From Puccinellia tenuiflora (taxonomy: Eukaryota; Streptophyta; Magnoliopsida; Poales; Poaceae), in contig QRDG01001756.1 in the NCBI GenBank assembly GCA_012064385.1, forward strand, positions 248,001 to 312,000: a stretch of 64,000 nucleotides of DNA, in the 5' to 3' direction. Positions 20,896 to 31,696 of this stretch are shown piece by piece; within the stretch, counting starts at the first letter, position 1; the number at the start of each line of letters is the position of its first letter. The translations under genes were made by a program, and so were the position numbers. The notes below the pieces were generated by a model. The model saw only the letters and a program-made list of their open reading frames with translations, had not been told where the DNA came from and did no database searches.

Positions 20896-21301
20896 TGTCG
20901 TGGTTACACTTATGGGGTACCCATCTGTCGGGTACCTATCGCAGTTCAACCGAAGGCCAGCCTGGAGGCCCATCAGGACTAGCAAAGCCCAAGAAGCAAG
21001 ACATACTTGTAACCCTAGCCGGCTGCATATATAAAGAGACCCCTAGAGAACAGAGAGGGGGGAGAGACAAGGAACAGCTAGACACAACACCCGCTGCCTA
21101 AGCTTCTAAGCTGACAGCCACCATGTGAACAATCTATCATGATCATAGTGACTTATAGAAGGATGTAGGGATCCTCCACCGAGGAGACCTGAACCTGGGT
21201 AAACTCTGTGTTTGCAATCTCGCTCCCGGATTCTCCTGCGCCGCCTTGTCCACCTCTTGTAAGCTACCCCCTGTAGCATCTGCCATGAAACCACCATGAC
21301 A
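20896..21301 (+). repeat. Short 3' LTR of the second Tat element (406 bp)
   Basis: It starts TGTCGTGGT and ends ACCATGACA, which are near-perfect inverted ends. CTCGGGGGCTAC precedes it. It holds a TATA box (CATATATAAAGAG, 21026-21038) and the Tat LTR motif GAACCTGGGTAAA at 21191-21203. The right flank GTCAC (21302-21306) would be the duplication. Confidence 0.7.
21026..21038 (+). promoter_or_regulatory. TATA box of the short Tat LTR
   Basis: CATATATAAAGAG is a strong plant TATA form and is placed mid-LTR. Confidence 0.45.
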
Positions 21302-22106
21302 GTCACTCCTCGTTCTCCTTTGTTTCGCCACTAACCAATGTTTTGACTGATTTCTCAAGTTTTCATTGTGCGGAGGAGAATGGTGGGTTATATTTATATT
21401 TTTCTTAAGCCACTCTCTACAAATTCAAGTGAGGACGTGAACCATCAACACCGGGTGAAAAAGGGGGAAAATAACCTTGCTTGTCATAGGTTATATCTAG
21501 CTTCCTACTGCTTCCTCACGAGCTTAAAACACAGAGGCACAAAAAGGAATATTTTGAATGTTTTAAAGATAGCAAATGAAAATTTTACTTGGAATGGCAA
21601 GGAAATACCACATATAGGTAGGTATGGTGGACACAGATGGCAAAAGTGTTTGGCTCAGGGATTTGGATGCTCGAGAAGTATTCCCTCTCAATGCAAGGTT
21701 TTTGGCTAGCAAGGCTTATAGCAGACATAAGTGTTGAGAGATACAAACAATATATATTACCAGCGATAAGATTGATCATACCTTAGAGAGCCGTCTTCCT
21801 CGCAAGCATAAAGTTTTTATTCAAGAATATAAGGCTTGGAAACCGACAAATCTGTAAGATATCACATATAATATATTTGCAAGTGAAACTTTCTTATCTC
21901 TTCAAGAGCATCCAAGAATTGTTGCTACCGATCAATGCTATGTTTGCCAACACTCAATAAGATTTCCAAGGCTACACCCAATGTGAGGCCAACACTCTTC
22001 CAAAGAGTTCAAGAGATTACTTGCAAGCTAGAATAAAACAGTGTGGGAAAGTAAAAACAAGACTTCTCATTAGTATTCCATAACGACAACCACACCAACA
22101 GATACA
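21302..22106. other. Unassigned retroelement sequence
   Basis: No coding domain is visible. The style (GGCTCAGGGATTTGGATGCT and CTAGCAAGGCTTATAG segments) recalls the non-coding 3' or env-like region of Triticeae Athila-type elements, but I cannot place its ends. It meets an Athila-type integrase at about 22107. Confidence 0.3.
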
Positions 22107-24469
22107 ATGCTAATGAGGATGATAAGGTGAAGACACTCTATGATTAACATCATATTTAGCTAGAGTTTTTCTAAAAGCACCATGAATAAAATGAGAACCT
22201 CCATCAGTCATCAGTTATCTAAGTACACCAAACCTAGGAAAAATGACATCCTTAAGCATTTTCAAAGAGGTTTTATGCTCAGCACTAGGAGTAGGGATTG
22301 CTTCTATCAATTTGTGACATAATCAACAACAACGAGTATATGAGTATTACCATGCGAACTAGGGAAAGGACCCATAAAATCAAATCCCCAACAATCAAAG
22401 GGTTCAATAATAAGAGAATAATTCATAGGCATTTCATTATGCCTACTAATGTTGCCAACTCTTTAGCATTAATTGCAAGATAAAATAAATTTCCTTGCAT
22501 CCTTAAATAAGGTAGGCCAATAGAAACCTGAATGTAGCACTTTGTGTGCAGTTCTGTCTCCAGCATGATGTCCGCCATAAGGACTGCTATGGCATTTCCT
22601 CAAAATTTCTCCTTGTTCATACTCCAGAACACAACGCCGAATAACACCATCAACTCCTTCTTTATATAATTGTGGGTCATCCCAAAAATAATGCCTCAGA
22701 TCATAAAATAATTTCTTCCTTTGCGGATAAGTTAGCATAATCTGCATACCAAGGGTTATCACGAGTGTTTACCTTTATGGATGCCATTTGTTCATCTGGA
22801 AAATTATCATTAACAGGAATAGGGTCATCGAGAATATTTTCCATTCTAGACAAATTATCAGCAACTGGGTTGTCAGCAACCTTCCTGTCAACTATATGCA
22901 AATCGAATTCTTGCAAAAAAAGAACCCATCTAATGAGCCTTGGCTGAGCATCTTTCTTTTCCATTAGATAGTTAATACCAGCATGATCAGTATGAATTGT
23001 TACTTTAGAGTCAACAATGTAAGGTCTAAAGTTATCACAAGCAAAACCAATAGCCAAGAATTAATTTTCAGTAGTAGCATAATTCTTTTGAGCGCTATCA
23101 AGAGTTTTGCTAGCATAATGAATAACATTCAGTTTTTTATCAATGCGCTGCCCTAATACAGCACCTACAGCAAAATCACTAGCATCACACATTATCTCAA
23201 AAGGCAAATTCCAATCTGGGGGTTGAACAACTGGAGCAGTTGTTCAAGCTTTCTTAAGAATTTCAAAAGCTTCTTTACAATCATCGTCAAAAACAAAAGG
23301 AACATATTTTTGCAAAAGATTAGTAAGAGGCTTAGAAGTTTTGGAAAAATCCTTTATAAACCTCCTATAAAAACCAGCATGACCAAGAAAACTGCGTATA
23401 CCTTTAACATCTCTTGGACAGGGCATCTTTTCTATAGCTTCAATTTTAGCTCTATCAACTTCAATGCCTCTTTCAGAGATTTTATGTCCAAGAACATTAC
23501 CTTCATTAACCATAAAATGGCATTTCTCCCAATTCAGAACAAGGTTTGTCTCTTCACATCTCTGCAAAACTTTGTCAAGATTGTGTAGGTTATTATCAAA
23601 GGAATTCCATAGACGGAGAAATCGTCCATGAACACTTCTACAATTTTCTCACAAAAGCCATGAAAAAATAACAGGCATGCATCTTTGAAAAGTAGCAGGG
23701 GCATTACATAAACCAAAAGGCATGCATCTATAAGCATAAGTTCCATAAAGACAGGTAAAAGTTGTTTTCTCTTGGTCTTGGTGTCTGACCGCAATTTGAG
23801 AAAAACCAGAATAACCATCAAGAAAACCAAAATGAATATTATTAGAAAGCCTTTCTAACATTTGATCAATAAAAGGTAAGGGATAATGATCTTTCTTTGT
23901 AGCCTTATTTAATTTTTGAAAATCAATGCACATTCTATAACCAACTACAACTCTTTGAGGGATAAGCTCATCATTATCATTTGCAACGACAGTAATACCA
24001 CTTTTCTTAGGAACACAATGAACAGGACTAACCCATCTACTATCAGCAATAGGATAAATTATGCCTGCTTTAAGGAGTTGAGCACCTCGTTTCTTACCAC
24101 TTCCTTCATTTTCGGAATTAACCTCCGTTGATGATCAACGATAGGTTTTGCATCAGGCTCAAGATTAATTATGTGTTGACATACAACCAGAGAAATCCCT
24201 TTAAGATCATCCAGGGAATAGCCCATCGCGCCTCGATGTTTCCGAAGTACTTCCAATAATCTCTCCTCTTCCTGTCCTGAAAATTTAGCACTAATAATAA
24301 TAGGATAAATTTTCTTCTCATCAATAAATGCATATTTGAGATCATCGGGAAGAGTTTTAAGTTCAAAAACAGGGTCTCCCTTAGGAGGGGTCGGCATCCC
24401 TAAGGACTCCACTGGTAGATTATGTTTAATAATTGCAGGTTGATGAAGAAAGATGTCCTCCAACTCATT
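22107..24469 (-). pseudogene. pol: Athila-type pol (reverse transcriptase, RNase H, integrase), decayed
   Basis: On the minus strand the order is correct. A pre-RT segment (24463-24059) is followed by reverse transcriptase with GYRMCIDFQKLNKAT (about 23960-23900) and the catalytic VFMDDFSVYG (about 23640-23590), then RNase H (23250-22850, HTDHAGINYLM). The integrase zinc region follows (about 22620-22470), then an integrase core remnant with TDGGSHFIHGAF near 22200 and PYHPH near 22110. The frame is interrupted by several frameshifts and stops (for example at about 23570, 23100 and 22220), and the C-terminus is cut off. The pol type is the same as that of the + strand copy at 27534-29530. The upstream part is cut at 24469 by an LTR insertion. 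Confidence 0.75.
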
Positions 24470-24878
24470 TGTAGCGCCCCGACCCCGGAATTATACAGAG
24501 ATACTATGTAACCCACAGGCCATGCTACACGATCGAAGGTTACTGGGGTTACCACTCCCAGGCCAAAACCTTTGGCAGGCGTGCTCAGAATGGATCATCG
24601 GCACGCAACACCTCGATCATGCCATGAACACTGGCATAGCTATCAATGCATAATAGAGAGATCAAGACTGCGAAACATCTGGCACATCACAGACTCTACG
24701 ACACAAAGAGATCATAGTTCAACTCATATAATGAGAAAGATAGCAAAATACACATCAGAGGTCACAGACCCAACATTACAACAAGCGGAAGCAAATTTGG
24801 TTGTCTAAACAACAAGATCCAAATTATGGCCTAAGAGGCCTACAATAACAAATCCCAGCCAGCCTGTTCCGTGACGTC
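24470..24878 (-). repeat. Partial chromovirus LTR
   Basis: It starts TGTAGCGCCCCGACCCC, the same edge as the LTRs at 32958 and 47086, and stays similar to them for about 400 bp. TCATT (24465-24469) is the expected left duplication. It is interrupted at 24879 by an Athila-type LTR whose own duplication would be ACGTC (24874-24878). The remaining part of this LTR is not found; it was probably lost in the deletion that ends at about 29530. Confidence 0.65.
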
Positions 24879-26385
24879 TGATACGTCCATTTTGCATCAC
24901 TATTTTACATTATAATTCATCTTTATTCATTAATATATTTCATATTATGATGCAATACTTATGTTATTTTATCTCATTTTGCATGTTTGGCAATTATTGG
25001 AGAAGCATCCACCGGAGCCTGGAATCAGCTGGAAAAGTACCTGTCAAGACACCTGACTTCGGAAGCTCCATAAATTCCAGAAAAATTCAGAGATAAATAT
25101 TATGGGAAATAAGCCATGGAGCCAAAAGGGCGCACGGAGGTGAGCTCCAGGGAGCAGGGGCGGCCCCCTGCCGCGGGCCCACCCTAGGCCACGGGTGGGA
25201 CCCGCCCCTGGCCCCTGTGGCCCCCCTCCGGCTCCCCTTCCCTTTTGACCTAAAAAAGTCGGGGGCATCAAAGAGGAATTTTTCCGCCACCTCCACGAGG
25301 CGGAAACCAGACAGAGAGACGAAGAGCTCCGGCAGGGAGACATCTGCCGGGGAATTTCCCTCCCGGAGGGGGGGAATTGTCGACATTTTCATCGCCATCA
25401 CGCCGGGCATCATCGGGATCATCATCAACACCATCTCCATCATCAGCACCATCATCACCGTCACCGTCCCATCTCATCCTGATGTAGCAATTGTCATTGT
25501 TTTGTTATTAGTTCATTGGAATCGTATCCCGGGTGTTGATTACTACTTGTAGTTGATGCTTGAGAGTTTTATCGGTGAATTGTCTTTACAATCTGATTGT
25601 TGCCCTTATTCATATCACCTCTAATCATGATCTATATGATGTCTTGTGAGTAGTTTGTTTGGTTCTTGAGGACATGGGGAAAGCCTAGTTGCTAGTAATT
25701 GCATAATGTTAAGTAATATTTAATGGTTTGATTTATGTTGTGGTGTTATTCCTCTAGTGGTATCGTGTGAACGTCGACTACATGATACTTAACCTTTCAA
25801 AGGGCCTAGGGGAATGCATAGTGTATTTAGTTTGCTTATGGTAGGGTTGCAGGAGTGATAGAAACCTAAACCCCAATTTGTGAACTAGTGCACTAGGGAG
25901 CGTAGGGTCTCGGAGTTTAAGGCTGTGGTTAGGTTTTATCTTAATTACTTTCTTGTAGTTGCGGATGCTTGCAAGGGGTTTAATCACAAGTATGTATTTG
26001 TCCAAGTAAGGGCGGTGCATTAGCATAGGTCAACCCACACAGCACTTTATCAAAACATTGAAGGTTAATCACCGGCATGCAATGAAACTGGCTAGGAAGA
26101 AACTCCCATGTGTCCTCGAGAACGTTTTAATCTTCGTAAGTAACACAACCGACCTGTCCTTTGAGATTAAAATGATTGGGCTATTTGCTCCAATTATTGT
26201 AGCACTATTTTATTTACTTGTTCTTTATTTGTTCTTTAAATCAAAAATCCAAAAACATTTCTCTTTTAGTGCTTGCAGTGAAACCTTGCTGAAAACTACT
26301 TCTCAACACCTTCTGCTCCTCGTTGGTTCGACACTCTTACTTATCGAAAGGACAACGATAGATCCCCTATACTTGTGGGTCATCA
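24879..26385 (+). repeat. 5' LTR of the Athila-type element
   Basis: The edges TG...CA are followed after eleven bases by the primer site. A GC-rich block at 25130-25380 separates AT-rich ends. The open frames in it are not conserved coding sequence. Confidence 0.8.
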
Positions 26386-26396
26386 AGACTCTTTGC

Positions 26397-26414
26397 TGGC
26401 GCCGTTGCCGGGGA
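26397..26414 (+). other. tRNA-Asp-type primer-binding site
   Basis: TGGCGCCGTTGCCGGGGA, the usual Athila primer site, is eleven bases after the LTR end. Confidence 0.8.
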
Positions 26415-26500
26415 GTGTAGCGCTATTGGTAAGTGGAACTGGTAAGGAACTCTTTTATTGTAAGTGCTGTTTTTATTTTTGCTTGCTACTTTGATTCGTT

Positions 26501-27530
26501 ATGGAGCACTCTTCACTTAATATGCTGTTTGGGAGTGACTCTGCCACCACACCTGTAGTGGATAAGAGTCCTCCGCTCTCTGAAATTGATCCATTTAAAA
26601 TACCCATGGGAATTATTGATCATGTTATGAGTAACCGTTATGCAGTGGATGGAACCATCCATCCAGGTTATCATTTGCTTTATATTAAAGATCTGTGTGA
26701 GCTATTTAAGATTGCAAGTATGTCAAAAGAGGTAATCATGAGGAAATTATTCTCAATATCACTAAAGGATAAAGCTATGGATTGGTATATGCTTCTGGAT
26801 AATTCTCACTTGATGGATTGGAAAGAGCTTATGTCTCTCTTTTATTCTAAATTTTATCCTCTTCTTGAAATTCATCAAGATAGAAATTATATTTATAACT
26901 TTTGGCCACATGAAGGAGAAAGCATCACTCAAGCTTGGGGGAGGTTGAAATCTTTAATGCTTAAATGCCCCAATCATAAGCTTCCTAATGATATAATTCT
27001 TAACAATTTTTATGCGAGGCTGCCTCGCTATGATAAGGATATGCTTGATGCCTCTTCTCTTGGATCCTTTACAAACAAAGAAGTTAATGCTAAATGGGAT
27101 TTAATTAAAAGATTTATCGCAATGCGGAAGATTGGGAGATCAACAAAGGTAAAGAATTAGGTATAAATTATGAGTATGACTACATTAAATCTTTCATGGA
27201 AACTGAACGTTTTAATATGCTTAGTACTAAGTTTGGGCTCAATTCTCAAATTGTTGTTGATCTTTGTAAATCCTTTGCTGACCATATTAATATTCCAAAA
27301 AAAAGTGGGATAAGTATCATGAACCATTTAAAGATGTTTGTAAAACAGATGTGCTTGCTAGTGATGATGTGCCTGTTCAAACAGTTGAATCTGTTTTAAC
27401 TGCTGTTTACTTTGAAAAACCACCCTTTCCTATAAAAATTAAAGAACACTCAATCGTGGCTAGTGTGGTTAATTAAAGTGAAAGGAAAGCTTATGAACCT
27501 GATGAACAACTTGAAATTGCCTCTCCAGTA
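26501..27530 (+). pseudogene. gag: Athila-type gag, frameshifted
   Basis: The ATG at 26501 opens 219 codons with the Gag domain (DPFKIPMG, then KLFSISLKDKAMDWYMLL, and ITQAWGRLKSLMLKCPNH). A frameshift lies at about 27105-27125, just before NAEDWEI would be read, and the first frame stops at 27160. The gag reading continues in a second frame (YDYIKSFMETERFNML, about 27166 onward). A run of eight As at about 27297-27304 shifts it again, and a TAA interrupts at about 27473-27475. A gag protein cannot be made from this copy. The product would form the capsid. Confidence 0.7.
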
Positions 27531-27533
27531 GCT

Positions 27534-29530
27534 TTGGTTAAAGATCTTGTAACTGAGAACGTCGATGGAAGTTCTATTTATTATTGTGAAGCTGCTACTA
27601 ACATTGTTAGACAGGATAAAAGTGCAAAAGTTGTTGGTACTCCTGTTGTCTCAGTCAAGATAGGTGATCATTGCTATTATGTATTATGTGATATGGGTGC
27701 AAGTGCACGCGCTATTCCTTATACACTTTATCAAGAAATAATGCACGAAATTGCGCCATGTGAGCTTGAGGATATTGATTTGGAGATTAAATTGGCTAAT
27801 AGAGATGTCATCCACCCGGTGGGAATTGTCAGAGACGTTGAAGTCTTATGTGGTAAGGTAAAATATCCAACTGATTTCCTTGTCTTGGGGACGGTTAAAG
27901 ATAAATTTTGTCCTATCATATTTGGTAGACCTTTCTTAAATACTTGTAGTGCTGTTATAGATTTTAAGAAAGAAAAGGTCTCTGTTCAATTCGCTGGAGA
28001 GCCGTATGAATTTAATTTTTCCAAATTTGCTAGACATCGTTATGATAGAGAATTACCTAATGAGGATCTTATTATTGAAAGAATTGCTTCTATTGCCGTG
28101 CCTCCTAATGATCCTTTGCAGCAATATATGGAAGAGCACGAGAATGATATGTTTATGCAGGAAAGAGAGGAAATTGATGATGTCTTCTTTAGACAGCCGG
28201 CTATTCTAAAGCATGATCTACCTGTGGAGTCTCTGGGGACCCAGACACCTCCAAAGGGAGATCCTGTTTTTGAATTAAAAGCTCTCCCAGACACTCTCAA
28301 ATATACATATTTGGATGAGAAGAAAATATATCATGTTATTATCAATTCTAACCTTTCAGTGAAAGAGGAGGAGCGATTATTGGAGGTCCTTAGGAAACAT
28401 CGAGCTGCATTGGGATATACTCTTGATGATCTTCAAGGGATTTCTCCATCTATTTGTCAACATACAATTAATCTTGAGCCTGATGCGAAGCCCGTTGTTG
28501 ATCATCAACGAAGATTGAATCCAAATATGAAGGATGTGGTAAGAAATGAGATACTCAAGCTTCTCGATGCAGCTATAATCTATCCTATTGCCGATAGTAA
28601 ATGGGTTAGCCCTGTTCATTGTGTTCCCAAAAAGGGAGGTATGACTGTTGTTGCTAATGATAATAATGAACTCATTCCTCAAAGAACAGTTGTAGGGTAT
28701 AGAATGTGCATTGATTATAGGAAACTTAATAAGGCTACTTGAAAAGATCATTATCCTTTGCCTTTTATTGATCAAATGCTTGAAAGACTGTCTAAGAATT
28801 CTCACTTTTGTTTTCTTGATGGTTATTCTGGTTTCTCTCAAATTGCTGTTAAATTTGAAGATCAAGAAAAAACTACTTTTACTTGTCCTTATGGAACTTA
28901 TGCATATAGACGTATGCCTTTTAATTTGTGTAATGCACCTGCTACTTTTTAAAGATGCATGTCTGCTATTTTTCATGGTTTTTGTGAGGAAATTGTTGAA
29001 GTCTTCATGGACGATTTCTCCGTCTATGGAACTTCTTTCGAGAATTGCCTCTATAATCTTAACAAAGTTTTGCAGAGATGTGAGGAGACCAATCTTGTTC
29101 TCAATTGGGAGAAGTGTCATTTCATGGTAAATGAAGGCCTAGTGCTTGGACATAAAATTTCTGAAAGGGGGATTGAAGTTGATAAAGCCAAAATTGAAGC
29201 AATTGAGAAGATGCCCTATCCAAGAGACATCAAAGGTATGCGTAGTTTCCTCGGTCATGCTGGTTTTTATAGGAGGTTTATTAAAGATTTTTCTAAGACG
29301 TCGCGGCCTCTCACTAATCTTCTTCAAAAAGATGTTCCATATGTTTTTGATGAATATTGTAAGGAAGCCTTCGAGGTACTAAAAATGGCTTTAATCACCG
29401 CTCCTATAGTTCAACCGCCTGATTGGAATTTACCCTTTGAAATTATGTGTGATGCTAGTGATTATGCTGTAGGGGCTGTCCTTGGCCAAAGAATTGATAA
29501 GAAGTTGAATGTAATTCATTATGCTAGTAA
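27534..29530 (+). pseudogene. pol: Athila-type protease and reverse transcriptase, stops present, 3' truncated
   Basis: The first 402 codons are open. The protease has CDMGASARAIPYTLY (Athila proteases commonly have D-hydrophobic-GAS here, so this is not by itself a loss) and IIFGRPFLNT. The RT start has DAKPVVDHQRRLNP and GYRMCIDYRKLNKAT. Two in-frame stops follow where coding is expected: TGA at 28741-28743 before KDHYPLPFID, and TAA at 28950-28952 before RCMSAIF (CAA to TAA fits a C-to-T change). The catalytic FMDD is at 29004-29015. RNase H starts at about 29430 (IMCDASDYAVGAVLGQ) and is cut at about 29530. Confidence 0.75.
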
Positions 29531-29560
29531 ACGCCTTTTAGCTTGGCGCAATGCCAAATA

Positions 29561-31504
29561 TCAAGTTTTTTCGGAGGCCTTTGCAACATCAATAGCATAG
29601 CTTGACCTTATGATTGATTCAAAAGGAAACTTCTTTCTCTTTCTAGGGAAGTGTTCCATCCCTTTTTTAAGGGGTAACTGAAACCTTATATTTCCCTCTT
29701 TCATATCAATAATAGCACCAACAGTTCTCAAAAACGGTCTTCCCAAAATAATAGGACAAGAAGCATTGCACTCAATATCCATAACAATAAAATCAACGGG
29801 AACATAATTATCATTAACAACAATAAGGACATCATCAACTCTACCCAAATGTTTCTTTTTAGAAGAATCAGCAAGATGAACATTTAAATAGCACTCTTCC
29901 AAAGGATTTAAATCAAGCATACTATAGAAACTTTTAGGCATAACAGAAACACTTGCACCAAGATCGCATAAAGCATTGCAATCAAAGTCATTTATTTTCA
30001 TCTTAATAGTGGGTTCCCAACCATCTTCTAACTTCCTAGGGATAGAGGTTTCAAGCATTAGTTTTTCTTCCCTAGCCTTGATAAGAGCATCGGTAATGTG
30101 TTTGGTAAAGGCAAGGTTTATTTTACTAGCATCCGGTGTCTTAGCAAGTTTTTGTAGGAACTTAATGACTTCATTAAGATTGCAATTATCAAAATCAATT
30201 TCATCATATTTAAATAAACTAGGAGGATCCTCTTTAGTGGTTTGGATAGTATAAACTTTAACAGTTTTCCTATTCATTTCAGCAATTCTAGCTTCTTCAG
30301 CCTCTCTAGCCCACCTAGCTTTCAACAGAGCCATCATCCTTTCATTTTCATTAATTTGAAGAGAGATAGAATTTAAAGATTCATTATGTTTGCCTTGATT
30401 TGGAGTGGTTCTAATTTTCAAAATTTCAACATCATGAGCAAGAACGTCAACTTTAGAGATTAGACTATCCAGTTTTTCCAACTTGTCTTCAACAGTTTTG
30501 TTAAAAGCTTTTTGCGAAGTGATAAATTCCTTTAAAACATTTTCAAGATCAGAGGACACATTCTTATTAGGATTATAAGAATTACCATAAAAGTTGCCAT
30601 TATTGGGAGGATAAGGCTTATAGTTGTTACTACCAAAATTATTTCGATAAGCATTATTGTTGAAGTTGTTTCTATTAACAAAATTAACATCAACTTGATC
30701 CTTTTCTTGGGAAATTAATGAAGCAAGTAGAACATTATTAGGGTCAATATTATACTGATTGGTAGCAAGCATAGACATAATCATATCAACCTTATCACTC
30801 AAAGAGGAAATTTCCTCGACAGAATTTACCTTCTTACCACTTGGAGCTCGTTCGGTGTGCCATTGTGAATAATTTGTCATCATATCATCCAAGAGTTTAG
30901 TTGCTGCACCTAATGTTGTGGACACGAAGGTGCCTCCCGCGGCCGAGTCCAAAAGGTTCCTTGAAGAAAAGTTCAAACCAGCATAAAAAGTTTGGATAAC
31001 CATCCACATAGTTAATCCATGCGTGGGACAATTCTTAACCATAGATTTCATTCTCTCCCAAGCTTGAGCAACATGTTCATTATAAAATTTTCTAAATTTC
31101 ATAATGTTACTCCTTAGTTGTATGATTTTAGAAGGTGGATAATATTTTCCAATAAAAGCATCTTTGCATTTAATCCAAGAATCAATGCTATTTTTAGGCA
31201 AAGACAATAACCATTCTTTTGCTCTCCCTCTCAAAGAGAAAGGGAAAAGTTTCAGTTTTATGATGTCACTTTCTACCTCTTTATACTTTTGCATATCACA
31301 TAACTCAACAAAGTTATTTAAATGAGAGGCGGCATCATCAGTACTAGCACCAGAAAATTTCTCTTTCATAATAAGATTTAGCAAGGCAGGTTTAATTTCA
31401 TAAGATTCCGCTTTAGTATCGGGTGGAGCAATTGGAGAGCATATGAAATCATTGTTATTAGTCCTAGTAAAGTCACACGACTTGGTGTTTTCAGTAGAAG
31501 ACAT
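29561..31504 (-). CDS. gag: Athila-type (Sabrina/WHAM-like) gag-protease, open over 647 codons
   Basis: The frame starts at an ATG (31504-31502, MSSTENTKSCDF) about 165 bases downstream of the primer site and stays open to TGA at 29561-29563. Residues about 35-220 are the Gag domain (MKEKFSGASTDDAASHLNNF, LFPFSLRGRAKEWLLSLPKN, AQAWERMKSMVKNCPTHGL). An Asn-rich low-complexity stretch follows, then a coiled-coil-like segment (EDKLEKLDSLISKVDVL) and a retroviral-type aspartic protease (NALCDLGASVSVMPKSFY, CPIILGRPFLRTVGAIIDM). No zinc knuckle is visible. No pol of the same type follows; beyond the stop the sequence changes to the + strand Athila copy at about 29530. An intact frame of this length suggests recent activity or help from an autonomous partner. 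Triticeae Sabrina-like elements are, as I recall, non-autonomous. Confidence 0.6.
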   Translation of the reverse strand: MSSTENTKSCDFTRTNNNDFICSPIAPPDTKAESYEIKPALLNLIMKEKFSGASTDDAASHLNNFVELCDMQKYKEVESDIIKLKLFPFSLRGRAKEWLLSLPKNSIDSWIKCKDAFIGKYYPPSKIIQLRSNIMKFRKFYNEHVAQAWERMKSMVKNCPTHGLTMWMVIQTFYAGLNFSSRNLLDSAAGGTFVSTTLGAATKLLDDMMTNYSQWHTERAPSGKKVNSVEEISSLSDKVDMIMSMLATNQYNIDPNNVLLASLISQEKDQVDVNFVNRNNFNNNAYRNNFGSNNYKPYPPNNGNFYGNSYNPNKNVSSDLENVLKEFITSQKAFNKTVEDKLEKLDSLISKVDVLAHDVEILKIRTTPNQGKHNESLNSISLQINENERMMALLKARWAREAEEARIAEMNRKTVKVYTIQTTKEDPPSLFKYDEIDFDNCNLNEVIKFLQKLAKTPDASKINLAFTKHITDALIKAREEKLMLETSIPRKLEDGWEPTIKMKINDFDCNALCDLGASVSVMPKSFYSMLDLNPLEECYLNVHLADSSKKKHLGRVDDVLIVVNDNYVPVDFIVMDIECNASCPIILGRPFLRTVGAIIDMKEGNIRFQLPLKKGMEHFPRKRKKFPFESIIRSSYAIDVAKASEKT

Positions 31505-31668
31505 AACGATAAGATAAAATAACAAGACAGGAATAAAGACTACACTAATTTTTTTGGGTGTTAAAATTTTGAAACAGGAAAATAAACTAAACGAGATATA
31601 AAGCAAGCAAGACAAAAACAAAGTAAAGAGATTGAGAGTATGAGACTCCCCTTGATGTAGCTCCAAAG

Positions 31669-31686
31669 TCCCCGGCAACGGTGCCA
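31669..31686 (-). other. Primer-binding site of the minus-strand Athila-type element
   Basis: Read on the minus strand it is TGGCACCGTTGCCGGGGA, one base different from the tRNA-Asp-type site at 26397. It lies ten bases inside the LTR edge at 31697. Confidence 0.7.
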
Positions 31687-31696
31687 GAAAAGAGCT

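Larger units (their letters stand above)
17791..21301 (+). mobile_element. 3' part of a second Tat-lineage element (tandem arrays plus 3' LTR)
   Basis: The stretch has no coding domain. It carries multiple CTCGGGGGCT motifs, a large 46-bp tandem array (18935-19880), a smaller array (20656-20775), a polypurine tract at 20884-20895 and a short LTR (20896-21301). Tandem arrays between pol and the 3' LTR are characteristic of Tat/Ogre elements. The left part is cut by the Athila-type LTR at 17790, so gag, pol and 5' LTR are absent. Confidence 0.65.
24879..29530 (+). mobile_element. Athila-type element with intact 5' LTR, truncated in pol
   Basis: A 1507-bp LTR (24879-26385) begins TGATACGTCCATTTTGCATC, a start I associate with the Fatima-type family, and ends GGGTCATCA. 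A tRNA-Asp-type primer site follows at 26397-26414. Gag, protease, reverse transcriptase and the start of RNase H follow in order. At about 29530 the sequence switches, within the RNase H codons for HYASK, to minus-strand gag of another Athila-type element. The rest of pol and the 3' LTR are therefore deleted. The family name is from memory and should be treated as tentative. Confidence 0.75.

Noticed and set aside
27534..28742. Loss of the protease active site (DMGAS instead of DTGAS)
   Set aside because: Athila-type proteases commonly have a hydrophobic residue at this place; the other Athila-type element here has DLGAS.
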